The position numbers were made by a program, and so were the translations under genes. Positions 13,524 through 24,204 of a DNA stretch of 64,000 nt are shown one piece after another (the first letter of the stretch is position 1; the number at the start of each line of letters is the position of its first letter). Under the pieces are notes generated by a model that saw only the letters and a list, made by a program, of their open reading frames with translations, ran no database searches and had not been told where the DNA came from. The DNA is from Druceiella hillmani (taxonomy: Eukaryota; Arthropoda; Insecta; Lepidoptera; Hepialidae): NCBI GenBank assembly GCA_039881145.1, contig JAYKKI010000061.1:11134001-11198000 (forward strand), given 5' to 3'.

Positions 13524-15106
13524 TTCCGTGACATATTTTAAATTATAAATTGATTATTTATATTGCCATTTAAAACATTCATTTAACCCTTAATTACTCA
13601 AGAAAGTGCCAATGAAACGAACTCGGATTGGAGTATTGATGATATTGAACATCTGTCTAGTGATGTAAGAGAAAGTAACCAATTTTACAATAACAAAAAA
13701 TAAAAGTACAAAGTGGACAAAAGAGCCGCCGTGTATCAGCATCCGAGTTCATAGTCACAATATTATGAGGGAAAGATCCGGGCCTAAGGGAATAGTCAGA
13801 GCAAGTAGTACAACAAAAGATACATTATTTTCAAAGGATAATACAAATTTAGTATTACAAACACCAACGATTACGTAAAATCAAGTCAAGAAAAGTTTCA
13901 AATGTGATTGTAAGATGCTAGAATATGACGAACTTCTGGCGATTTCATTTATGCATCGTGACAATGCTGTGGTCGAAATTGAAAAGAATGAACCGGATAT
14001 TATTTTGTAATATAACCGCACAAAAGGTAGAGTAGATACCAACAATCGAATGTGTGCTAACTATAACGTCGGAAGGTGAACAAAAAGATGGCCAATGGTT
14101 ATATTTTATTACCTTCTCGACGTTGCTGGCATCGATGCTGGTGTAACTTATAAAAACAAAATTGACCACAAAATATCGAGAAGGAAGTTTCTGAAATACC
14201 TTGCTGTTGATTTAACGAAAGCACACCAAGAAACTCGATCTACAATACCACAACTACCCCGGCCCATACAAAAACGTCTCAAGAGAAATGCTGATCTTGA
14301 AGATACTGGCTCCGCATCCAGAAGCGGTCCATCCACTGAATATAAAAGATATCATATTTGCCCAAGGTCTAAAAACAAAAAAATAAATGTTGTGTGCGCA
14401 GCGACACATCTGTTATAACCAGCTCCATAATATTATATGATGAATGTACTGATAAAAAAGTTCCTAGATATATAGATTGATGTCTTTACTAGTTTAACAA
14501 AAAGTTGATTAAGAAGACTGTTACATTTTAGTACAACGTTGATTCTGTCTATTTTTTACAATAAATATAATACAAAGTTATTAAGAGTGGTTTTTGTTTT
14601 AACTTTAAAATTGGGGTTATATATCCCCCATGCGAGCTAATAGTAACTTTGTTGATGCGAGTAATTAAGGGTTAATTAGGGTTTCTTTTCCAAACTTACT
14701 GTAATTTGTCTCATTCTATTTCAAAACAAGTTCATTATTTTTAAGTAGATCTTTGCGTAAAGGTAATAAATTCATTTCAATTCTTTTCAAGTCTAAAAAT
14801 TGGAAACTTATAAGCAATTACTAATAAACAAATACTGATAAGCAATTTTTTTTCAGCGTCCGCGCCGGTCACATTTCACCGGACGTAAAAGAAAAGTTCT
14901 GCGCGTACGGATCTAGTAGTGAACATTCTTGCACCGGGGATTCTGGTGGACCTCTCATGTACCTCACGCAATATGACAATAAAGAAAGATACGTACTTTA
15001 CGGTATCGTCAGTTACGGTAGTAAAGAATGCAACGGAAGCGCACCGTCAGTTTTTACTTCCGTTGACGCTTACATAGAATGGATATTGGACAAGCTCCGG
15101 CCTTGA
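295..15106 (+). CDS. CLIP-domain serine protease, gene 1 (six exons, 5' end outside window)
   Basis: Secreted chymotrypsin-fold (S1A) zymogen with an N-terminal clip domain, most like the CLIPB group that acts in insect haemolymph cascades such as prophenoloxidase or Toll activation. Coding exons are 295-473, 2604-2745, 7923-8095, 10067-10166, 12722-12905 and 14857-15106. All have GT/AG borders and the phases join into one open frame of about 341 residues. The clip domain has six cysteines spaced C-x9-C-x5-C-x30-C-x10-CC. A short linker carries a Cys ([11 protein letters not shown]) expected to pair with the catalytic-domain Cys in PICLP. Activation should occur after VPR, freeing VHNG. Catalytic residues are His in TAAHC (codon 7988), Asp in NDIGLIRL (10121) and Ser in GDSGGP (14942). 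The S1 pocket is odd: residue 189 is His and 226 is Ser, where trypsin-like relatives have Asp and Gly. The signal-peptide exon must lie upstream of position 1. Family is certain; the exact pathway is inference. Confidence 0.93.
1640..1860. repeat. Dispersed repeat, copy A
   Basis: This segment resembles 33590-33835. Shared landmarks include GGAACTCG, an A-rich CATTTAAAAACA/CATTTATAAACA stretch, CAAAATTTTAAT and GATTTTTTTTTC-like sequence, in the same order and orientation. The family was not identified. The flank contains GGGTTCCGT, reminiscent of a GGTTCCG repeat common in moths. Confidence 0.45.
2113..2184. repeat. (AT)n microsatellite
   Basis: A run of alternating AT with one phase break (ATT) near its middle. 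Confidence 0.95.
2604..2745 (+). CDS. Gene 1 exon: clip end, linker, activation site
   Basis: 142 bases (47 codons plus 1), acceptor CCCATAG, donor GTAAAT. It encodes the last two clip cysteines (VCCP), the linker, the predicted cleavage point VPR/VHNG and the first strand of the protease domain ([12 protein letters not shown]). The gene 2 exon 50669-50810 has exactly the same length and phase. Confidence 0.93.
2958..2994. repeat. Perfect 15-bp inverted repeat
   Basis: GCTTCTCTGTTATAT and its exact reverse complement are separated by 7 bases. It could be a short foldback element or a chance hairpin; no target duplication is visible. Confidence 0.75.
4678..4771. repeat. (AT)n microsatellite
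   Basis: A long AT run interrupted by TTTATAC. The paralogous position in gene 2 (51596-51754) carries a longer, more interrupted AT tract, so the tract pre-dates the gene duplication. Confidence 0.95.
6161..6310. repeat. 50-bp unit, three tandem copies
   Basis: Three head-to-tail copies start at 6161, 6211 and 6261, each beginning TATCCAAGACCATATTTACA. They are nearly identical; the first differs at two bases. Gene 2 has one diverged copy near 53068 (TTATCCACGACTATATTTCA), so this expansion occurred only in gene 1. Confidence 0.9.
6880..7000. repeat. Dispersed repeat with ACGGAACCCTTATA core
   Basis: The core GGTTTCGTACC...AAAACGGAACCCTTATAAGATC followed by TCTGTCCGTATGTCC resembles a repeat I recognise as common in moth and butterfly genomes. 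Weaker relatives lie near 26130-26230 (CTTATAAGGTCATTCACGTG, GTGTCCGTCC) and 36975-37065 (GTGTCCGTCCATCC). The superfamily is not known to me. Confidence 0.5.
7257..7311. repeat. Perfect 25-bp inverted repeat
   Basis: Two exactly complementary 25-base arms around a 5-base loop (TATGG). The left arm starts TGAAAAAATATGAG. It would form a long stable hairpin if transcribed in the gene 1 pre-mRNA. Confidence 0.85.
7923..8095 (+). CDS. Gene 1 exon: catalytic histidine
   Basis: 173 bases, acceptor CATCGCAG, donor GTATAC, phases 1 and 0. It encodes [18 protein letters not shown] with the catalytic His, then VRLGEHD and a Cys-containing loop ([10 protein letters not shown]) typical of CLIPB proteases. 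The gene 2 exon 53520-53692 is the same length. Confidence 0.95.
8696..8766 (+). repeat. Single copy related to the 64-bp satellite unit
   Basis: AATATTTCAGGGATTGCAGC, then GGTGGAATGTGTAGTAGTGTG, parallels the array unit (AATATTTCAAGGAATGCAGC ... GGTGGAGTGTATGATAGTGTG). It sits in the same intron position as the array start in the paralogous gene. Confidence 0.7.
9697..9864. repeat. Direct repeat followed by a 61-bp perfect palindrome
   Basis: GTTACAACAGCCCATGTGTT plus GACGATAATTATTA occurs at about 9699-9732, recurs at 9805 (one base different) and is then followed immediately by its exact reverse complement. This gives a palindrome at 9804-9864 with 30-base arms and one central T. It looks like a terminal-inverted-repeat (foldback/MITE) remnant. 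Confidence 0.8.
9915..9948. repeat. (AT)n microsatellite
   Basis: A short alternating AT run. Confidence 0.95.
10067..10166 (+). CDS. Gene 1 exon: catalytic aspartate
   Basis: 100 bases, acceptor TTTTCAG, donor GTAAGT. It encodes [25 protein letters not shown] with the catalytic Asp in NDIGL. The paralogous exon of gene 2 is beyond the window. Confidence 0.93.
11033..11074 (-). ncRNA. Hammerhead ribozyme motif, mutated core (copy 1)
   Basis: Read on the minus strand: stem I CCAC, core CCGAAGA, stem-loop II, GAAA, minimal stem III ACC-UA-GGU, cleavage-site C, then GUGG closing stem I. Stem I pairs perfectly. The invariant CUGA box reads CCGA, so this copy is expected to be inactive. Confidence 0.7.
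11132..11175 (+). ncRNA. Hammerhead ribozyme motif, intact core (copy 2)
   Basis: Core CUGAAGA (CUGANGA), stem II GUUG/CAAC closed by UAAUA, GAAA, stem III ACC/GGU with a two-base loop, and cleavage after the C at 11170. Stem I (CCAAC with GUGG) has one mismatch. Layout is type I with the very short stem III described for Penelope-like and retrozyme hammerheads. Confidence 0.75.
11941..11992 (-). repeat. Possible tRNA-derived SINE head
   Basis: On the minus strand a box A-like TGACTCGGTAGT is followed about 30 bases later by a box B-like GAGTTCAATTCC. There is no cloverleaf and no clear tail, so this is at best a SINE fragment. Confidence 0.3.
12722..12905 (+). CDS. Gene 1 exon: central protease domain
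   Basis: 184 bases between acceptor TTTTTGTAG and donor GTGAGT. It encodes NVIPICLP (the Cys expected to bridge to the linker), [10 protein letters not shown] and ARCQDLF. The donor falls inside a Tyr codon (TA/C); read straight through, the frame would stop immediately. Confidence 0.93.
12976..13071. repeat. (AT)n microsatellite with GT interruptions
   Basis: An AT run punctuated by ATATGTAT steps. Confidence 0.95.
13472..13521. repeat. (AT)n microsatellite
   Basis: An uninterrupted alternating AT run. Confidence 0.95.
13587..14671 (+). mobile_element. Internally deleted piggyBac element
   Basis: A 1,085-bp element with perfect 13-bp terminal inverted repeats (CCCTTAATTACTC at 13587-13599; its complement at 14659-14671), flanked on both sides by TTAA (13583-13586 and 14672-14675), the piggyBac target duplication. 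The interior carries the acidic N-terminus and the C-terminal part of a transposase, with the middle missing. It lies in an intron of gene 1 in the gene's orientation. Confidence 0.9.
13602..14415 (+). pseudogene. piggyBac transposase, decayed and deleted
   Basis: The N-terminal part reads [19 protein letters not shown], an acidic segment typical of piggyBac transposases, and runs to a stop at about 13700. The C-terminal part, from 14011, reads [18 protein letters not shown], then after an in-frame stop [19 protein letters not shown], then [12 protein letters not shown] and a degenerate Cys-rich tail ([15 protein letters not shown]). This corresponds to the family signature NKTKGGVDxxDxxxxxY...RWPxxxFxxxlDxaxxNa and the terminal zinc finger. 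The VD acidic residue remains but the second Asp is replaced by Asn. Most of the catalytic middle is missing and there are at least three stops, so no active protein is expected. Confidence 0.85.
14857..15106 (+). CDS. Gene 1 last exon: catalytic serine and stop
   Basis: Acceptor TTTTTTTTCAG, then 250 bases ending in TGA. It encodes [19 protein letters not shown] with the catalytic Ser, [18 protein letters not shown] and the C-terminal helix [11 protein letters not shown]. Position 189 (six before Ser195) is His (codon 14924-14926) and position 226 is Ser (codon 15047-15049). Cysteines 168/182 and 191/220 are all present, so the fold should be intact. Confidence 0.95.
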
Positions 15107-15268
15107 GCTAAACCTCTCATAGAAGATCAGTTATCGATATACAAGTTATTTGATCGATATTTTATGACGCATTACTTAGTCGTCGTAGTACACGTTCGAA
15201 TTACATTATTTACAAAATATGTGTCTAATTTATTAACAAACAATTAATTTAAAATTATTATTTTTGAT

Positions 15269-15274
15269 AATAAA
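15269..15274 (+). terminator. Poly(A) signal of gene 1
   Basis: A canonical AATAAA 163 bases after the stop codon, followed by a T-rich stretch within 40 bases. Confidence 0.8.
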
Positions 15275-15570
15275 TGTGCAAAATTAAATTGATTTCGTTT
15301 TGTTTAATTATATTATTTACTATCTGTACCTACGACTCATTCGCGTAAAATACGGAATAAGAAAATTGATTAGAATTGTTTCTTTCATAGGTTGCTCTTG
15401 GCACTATCACCATACTAAATTTCATTAACATCCCTTAATTAGATTCCGTATGATCTATGAACAATATAACATTCTAAAAACTGGTTTTCTTGCTTCGATT
15501 ATCATTGTTTACAATGATCCTTTTCAAAATATTTATTTTCCATGCGCAAAATTCACTATGTTAAAATGTT

Positions 15571-15610
<40 letters not shown>

Positions 15611-16710
15611 GATTATCCAAAAGTATATTGACGTAACATTTATAAAAACAATTCAAAATGTATGACTGAATTTCTCTAAAAGAAAAAAAACATTTTAAGT
15701 TATTAACGTTATATTCGTTCCAAAAAGTAAAAAAAAAATCGAAATTTTAATCTGATTTATTTCCTATGTACAATTAACATAGTGTTCTTCCTCTGAAATA
15801 TGTGAAAAGTTTGTATCGCAATCGTATCCATATTTATATGAAATTGCAGTGAATAGATATTAAAAACGCAGTTTTGGTGAATGAAACCAGCGTCAATGTT
15901 CTATTACTTTGTAACTTCATTATATCTAAATAGATTTGCACGAAGTTTGTCATAAGTATTATTTATGGAATAAATTATTATTTAGGCTACTTTTTGTTCC
16001 AAAATCCGAAGAACTACTTGAAGGGTAGTATCCATCTTTTACGATATTCATCAGGTATCTAAATGAGCCTGTGAGGAAAACTCTAAAAGTTGAAATTTAT
16101 TATATAACAACTCATATCGTGTATCCTGAATTCTTAAACGTGTTCGTGGTTCCAGTGAAATATTCTCCCCTTCTTATCCCGATCACGATGTTAATACTGC
16201 ATGCGAAAGGATTAAAAATGTTGGAACAGAGATAAACCTGGACCGACAGACAGGCTATTTATTTATTTAGTTCAGCGAATGAAAACACGAGAAGAAGCTT
16301 GCCTTATTACATATTTTTAAAGATTAGTGTATTTATTTGGGAACTCAATTTAATTTACAAGTATATATGTTTTACATTTCATCAGCCTACTAACGTTTTC
16401 ATCTACGACTGCCGTCGTGCTATTTTCGAATTTGCAATACTTTTACGATACAAACTAAAATATTAGAAAAAATATAAATAATAATAGTTACTATACAGAC
16501 TAAAGTATTGGAAAAAAAAATAACCGTCACGGCACGCCTGGCAGATGTGAAACATTGTGTTCGTACAAGTAATATGCATAAAAGACAAGATAATTACAGG
16601 AACTAAATATAGCATAATGAAAATGAAAAAATAAAATATTACGAATTACTTACAGAAATGGTGGCTTTATTTTTAAAAAAACAGTTATTTTCAATTAATA
16701 CAAAAGTAAT
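15275..16710. other. Intergenic, no gene seen
   Basis: AT-rich sequence with an (AT)n run at 15572-15610. A GATGTGAAACAT at 16544-16555 recurs inverted at 16918-16929 inside the following tandem dimer. No coding sequence or recognised transposon. Confidence 0.6.
15572..15610. repeat. (AT)n microsatellite
   Basis: An alternating AT run with one ACAT step. Confidence 0.9.
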
Positions 16711-18639
<1,929 letters not shown>

Positions 18640-18859
18640 CATTGAGATTCTTATCATCATCATCATCATATATATTAATACGCTAAGGTTAAGATGTTAC
18701 TCTCCCTTTTTAGAAAAAACCTCACAACTAATCCACATAAATTATATATCATTTTATAGATAATTGCTTGCTCTACCGGCATCCACAACTAAAAAATTTA
18801 TTATTGCTATTGTTTTTGCAAATTAATTAATTATTAAAATTATATACACAAAACAGCAA

Positions 18860-19076
18860 TGCTGCCATCTAATGGCTCAACGTCAATATGATTGACGGTC
18901 GGTAAAATTTTTGTTTAATTTCAAATCCACTCACGTATAAATAAAGTGGCGCTTTAGCTCAATGCTTTTGATACTTGCGCCTCTATATGTCAATTTTAGT
19001 GAAATATTTGTTTGATCTGTCATCTGAGCTTCATAATGGAACAAATAATGCGAAGACTTCGCACGGGTCACGCTAG
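18860..19076 (+). mobile_element. Non-autonomous Helitron 3' end
   Basis: The 3' terminus shows the Helitron layout: hairpin GCGAAG-A-CTTCGC (19050-19062), a 10-base spacer, terminal CTAG at 19073-19076 and an abutting T. The body upstream is more GC-rich than its surroundings. The 5' TC end could not be placed, so the given start is arbitrary. Confidence 0.55.
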
Positions 19077-19620
19077 TTTTATATTAAGTCTATAATCTGC
19101 GCTCGGGGGTAACTGGCGTGCGGAGACAGCGAACGACTGTCCGTTGAGATTTGACATTTGACAGTTCATGCGGACGGACAAGCAGGACTAAGCTGGAGAA
19201 TAATCGCATGCGCATGCTGAGAACACGGCGTATTCTACTGTCATTTTTCTTAACCAATGTTACCATCGTTAGTGTAATACAGTAATAGTAAGTAGTTCAA
19301 TGCTGTCATCACTTATGATCGCAATAAGCCGCACTCAAAGATTAAGCATTCGCGTGGCTGTCGCATTTCCTAGTATGACTTGCTGTGAGTTCCAGGAGAG
19401 TTTTATTTGTTCATTATGACAACCCGGAAAGACCTGCTGGTTTCCTCATAAATTTAAAGAAGCGTTCTCCAAAGAAAGATTAATGTCTGGTTACTTACTC
19501 AGTTTATGGGATAACATCGCCAATGTCGCTTGAAGAAATTTGACAGTTGAACTAATAACGGTCAGACTGGATAATCATGTTCAACGACTAGATTTTACTT
19601 AGAATATTGAAAATAGAAAT

Positions 19621-19679
<59 letters not shown>

Positions 19680-20448
19680 CATATATATACGTATGTATAT
19701 ATATATATATATATATACATATATGTGTGTGTGTGTACACACACACATACACATATATTTGAGACCAGAGGTAAGATTTAATCATGAGTTAAAAATAATA
19801 TGCGTACGCTATATGATATTTTTTTAAACAAAATTTCACAATCATATGGATATAATTTATCATTTTCTTCGGTAAGAAGACATAAATACTTTACGTACGT
19901 ATCTCAATTGCTTGGATGGTTTCTTTAACGAATAATATTAATTAGTGAATCCATTAAAATTATTTTAATTTCCTATCTATAATTATAATAATACAAATTT
20001 TATGAATAGGGAACTTGGATCATAACTATTAAGTTTTACATATTTCACTGTCTCTTCTACATCATATTAATAAAAGTCGGCAATTGTTGATTACATTTTA
20101 ATGTGACCCATTTAATAATGTCATAGCTTATTGTTTGAAAAATATCTTAGTTCAATTACTCCTCATTATAATCCACTTTTTTGACGAGAAATTAAGTGGT
20201 ACCCAAGTGTGGATGAAAACAGATATAAACATTAAATAGATACATAAAGATATACACCAGAATGAGTCTGTTGGAGAACTCGAAAAGTAAAATGAAAAAA
20301 TATTATTGTCTTAATTCTCATCATTACAGTTACGTTAAATAGTAAACCTTATTAAACATTTTTTTTTATTCTGTCATTAAGGAACCACTTTTATTAAAAA
20401 CTAAATTTTAATTAGTAATAGTAATAAAACTGATGGAAATAAATGTGT
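19077..20448. other. Intergenic, no gene seen
   Basis: A GC-richer patch at about 19095-19240 is followed by AT-rich sequence. It includes an (AT)n run at 19626-19713 and a self-complementary TGTGTGTGTGTACACACACA at about 19725-19746. No gene recognised. Confidence 0.6.
19626..19751. repeat. (AT)n followed by palindromic TG/CA tract
   Basis: An alternating AT run with ACAT/GTAT steps, then a TG run turning into a CA run. The TG/CA junction is a perfect palindrome. Confidence 0.9.
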
Positions 20449-20724
20449 GAACGCTCGCAGTGGCTTGCTAGCCACAACATTCGAATATCGCAGGCCCATC
20501 CTAGGGAATCGAAGTCTGCACATCCCGAGCAGCTTGCTAGCCTTAGACATCATGTCTTAGAAGCACGTTATAGAGAACCTAGCATCGAACGCTCGCGGTG
20601 ATTCGCTAACCAAAATATAAAAACATCGAAGGCCCGTGCTAGCAAATCTAAGCATTGAACGCTCCGAGCATCTTACTAGCCTTAGATAGCATGTCTCAAA
20701 TGCACGTAATAGGGAATCTGGCAC
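20449..20724. repeat. Diverged tandem dimer, about 138 bp per unit
   Basis: Units start GAACGCTCGC at 20449 and 20588. Shared features in order: GCTAGCC/GCTAACC, a GCAGGCCC/GAAGGCCC block, CCGAGCA, CT(A/T)GCCTTAGA, ATGTCT, GCACGT, and GGGAATC/GAGAACC. They are well diverged. The dimer lies just upstream of the Helitron coding remains and could be part of that element. Confidence 0.65.
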
Positions 20725-20839
20725 GGTAAGCTCCCAGTGCTTAGCCGCACAAAGATAACGTATATCTAAGACTATAGCGCGTAATAGAGTTGGATATGAT
20801 TCAAATATAGACTGCGCTCAGCAAACACTGTAAAAATTA

Positions 20840-23240
20840 GACAAATAAACGAAATTTGCCCTAAGTGCTTTGGTAAAAAGTGGAGTGAAGAAACAAACAA
20901 TACTGTTGTACTGGAGGCAGAGTGGTCCTCCGTAATATAAAGAAACCACCACGACCAATAATAGGTCTTTTGTCAAGTAGTCATCGCATTTTAACATACG
21001 CAGGTATAATATACTGTCTCGGATCATGTTATTCGGTGTTAAAGAAACTCGCGAAGGAATTTTATACCTACATCTAAGGTAAAATGGAAGGTGTACCATT
21101 TGACTGGTAGTCTCCTCCCATCTTCACGTTAAAGTCTGCAGTTTCTACATATTTATTTCATATCCGATGCCGATCAATTATCGTTGCGATCTAGTATAAC
21201 TCTCAACCTAAAAACAGATTTTATTTACAAGTTGCAGCGTACATTAAGTCACCATAACATGTACATTCGTATTTGCAAATACAACTTTTCATCGGACAAC
21301 TTCAAATTAATAATTCACGCTGACCATACTCTACAACATTAACATAAAGAAGATAAAATTCACCTGCAGTAAACGAAGTTGCAGTCTTATTAGTCGACGA
21401 AGACAAAAGACCTTGGGATATAGTAATTCATTGTAAGGATGATAACCTATGAATATCTGAATTACACCGCGCTTACGATCCTGTGCAATATCCTTTAATG
21501 TTTGTAAAATGCGAAGGTGGTTATTACGCAGTATTATTTAACAATCTCTCAACAAAATTCAGCGAGGAATAAAAATATTTCATGCATACAGTTTTATACA
21601 TATAGGACGATGATCAGAGCTGACTGGTTTAATCCCTTACATTATTACAGAGATTTGTTTAGTCAATACTGTGTCGACACGATGGCTAAAATGATATCAG
21701 AAAGACTAAATTATATAAAGAAAAATCAACAACAACTGAGAGCTGACGACGATATACTTCTGCGAGACGCTTTAAATCAGAATGCTAATGTGAATCCTGC
21801 AAATATTTGACAACAATTAATTTTCCCTTTAACTTTCACGGGTTCTCCGCATTATATGGATAAAAAACTCAGGATGCTGTGACATACGTCTGAAACTGCG
21901 AGAGACCCGATTTATTTGTGACATTTGTTGGCAATCCAGAATAGCAAGCGATTAAGAGAGACCTATTACCTGATCGGACATCATTTGATAATGACATAAT
22001 TTCAAGAGTATTCCATTTAAAGATGAAGAAATTTATCAAGTTATTAACAAAAGACGGGATGTTCGATAAGGTCAAATGCAATAGGCTTAGTTTTGAGTGG
22101 CAAAAACGCGTATTACCATACTGTCATATGTTGTTTTGGTTGGAAAGAAAAATGCAACCAGATAAAATTTACAGTGTAATAGTTTCTGAAGGATCGGACC
22201 AAGCTACTTTCGGTGTCGAAATCTGTATGATGAGGTGGAAAACTATTTAAATGGCCGCTACATAAATACGTCAGAATCTGTCTGATTACTATTAGAATTT
22301 CCGATCCACGACCGGTATCCTACTGTCGTGCATCTGGCCGTATATTTAGAAAACTGTCAAATAGTATAATTCACGACAGGAACAACGCTACAACTTGTCT
22401 GAAACAAGTCACGCCCTAGGAAGCACGGAAAAGATATGCCACGTCAATTTATTAGTAGTACAGGTAACGTAATATAGAAAAATGACCCTGGTAGTTGCTT
22501 CTTCAGAGATTGTTGCTACTTAGTTGGCGAAGGGCAAACTGCACACTTCACATTCAAACTCCCATTATCAGTATCCCATTATCAGTATCTGTAAAAATTG
22601 GTCTCTTAGCAAATTGTCACAGAACGTGTCACTGATAATGTGGCAAATATACTTAAGTTACAAAGCCCATGTTGAAGCTGTGGACCGAACATTAGAGGAA
22701 CTCATAAACTCGAGCACCCTTATGGGGGAGCTATATTTGTGTTTGCTGTTTTAGTTTTTACTTCACCAAATTTGAGCACTAATTGTGCTAAAATTGTTCT
22801 AAATGTCACACTAGGTCTAATAGTCCACAGTCTAGATGCAGACTACCCTGACTTCAATTTGTTCGAAAGAGACTTGCATTGAATGGCATATTCAATGACA
22901 ATAGACTAGGAATGATATTGTCAATAAAAGCAATGAATTTTATCATACAAAAAGTACCCGGCAAAATCAAAAACTGTAGGTCGATTAACACAGTCACCAA
23001 TATCGAGCAGTCCACTATCCACAAGAATTTTTAAATTAGCTTAATTCTTCGGCTTGCCATCTTATGAACTACCATTAAAAATCGGTACGCCTATCATGCT
23101 TTTAATAAATTTAAGCCCTCCGAATATATGCAATAGCACAAGGTTACTAATTAAAGACTTAACAGACAGTTTAATTCTGGCAACAATCCTCACATACATG
23201 TTAAGAAAATACATATTTTTTAGGTTAGGAGAATGATACA
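20840..23240 (+). pseudogene. Helitron Rep/helicase (RepHel) transposase, decayed
   Basis: Remnants of one Helitron protein occur in the right order on the + strand across all three frames with many stops. First a Cys-rich start (EICPKCFGKKWSEET, about 20850), then VYHLTGSLLPSS and FLHIYFISDADQ (about 21075-21180). From 21366 come NEVAVLLVDEDKRPWDIVIH and RADWFNPLHYYRDLFSQYCVD, and RLNYIKKNQQQLRADD (to about 21790). Next are FTGSPHYMDKKTQDAVTYV, RVFHLKMKKFIKLLTKDGMF, LSFEWQKRVLPYCHMLFWL (the helicase-like N domain, about 22000-22150) and GRYINTSESV. Helicase pieces follow: VVASSEIVAT, AVDRTLEELINSS (about 22675), and ELPLKIGTPIMLLINLSPPN with LLIKDLTDSLILATILT (23063-23200). The second Rep tyrosine region and most Walker motifs are lost or unreadable. 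It is clearly a dead copy, shorter than an intact element. Confidence 0.85.
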
Positions 23241-23294
23241 AATTTGTATATTGATTTTTTAATAATACTATTACGGTCACAAAACAGAATTCCA

Positions 23295-23321
23295 CGCGGG
23301 CGAAGCCGCGAAGACAACTAG
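23295..23321 (+). mobile_element. Helitron 3' terminus
   Basis: Hairpin CGCGG-GCGAAG-CCGCG (23295-23310), a 7-base spacer, terminal CTAG (23318-23321) and an abutting T. It lies about 120 bases downstream of, and in the same orientation as, the decayed Helitron protein, so it is probably the 3' end of that element. The 5' end was not identified. Confidence 0.75.
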
Positions 23322-24125
23322 TTAAATATAATTTGAAACCTAATACAATATGAATAAAGGTTTGGCGCCACGCCTTGAGCGACATTTAATGTCGCACGTG
23401 CAACACTGCTTTATTTTATCAGTGAAACACACATGATGTAACCGATTGTTTCAAATAAAAAATTTGGGACCGATTATGTACATATAAGATTTAAATGCTT
23501 CAATACCTATATGACAAATGTGTTATGAGACGTGTAAAACTTTGTAAATTCTGGAAACCTTACTATTCTTACATATTTCTCTCCTTCAATCATATTTGTA
23601 TGTTGTGATTTCTTTCTGGAGCATTCCATTACATAGTCTTCCATTAAAAGTATTACCTTAGTAAGTATTTATATAAGTATTTATATACTATTATTAGTAA
23701 TATACCATTCAAAAATGTATGTTTATACGATGAACCTCTAATTCCTGGCTTTTCATATCAAAATCTAATTCATTTACGCTGGAAGATGTGTAGACCTAAG
23801 CTATCTCCTAAAATTGCTGATTTTTATCATTGTAACAATATTAACTTACCGTCTTTTTATAAAAATACCCATCTCATCGATTCTGGTAGTATTTTAGTCA
23901 ATAAAATGATGATGAAAAGTCGTCGAATACCAGTCATTAAAAGACATAAAACCAACGCCTGTCCAACAAGAACTTGACCTTAATATTACGAACTCTTTTT
24001 TACTGAATCCCCGTTGATCAAAGTGTTAAGTCTTTGTTTATCCGTATGCTCACTTCTTAATATAAATGTACGCTTGTCATAAATAATATTCAATTCATTG
24101 CACTTATATTTCTGGTGATCAGAGT

Positions 24126-24203
<78 letters not shown>
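24126..24203. repeat. (AT)n microsatellite
   Basis: An AT run with AAATATAAAT in the middle. Confidence 0.95.

Positions 24204-24204
<1 letters not shown>

Larger units (their letters stand above)
12906..14856 (+). other. Gene 1 intron before Ser exon
   Basis: Contains two long (AT)n tracts and a complete but deleted piggyBac element at 13587-14671. Nothing recognised in the remainder. Confidence 0.75.

Noticed and set aside
21869..22081. Minus-strand frame of 70 codons
   Set aside because: Lies opposite the Helitron pseudogene, whose + strand peptides explain the sequence.
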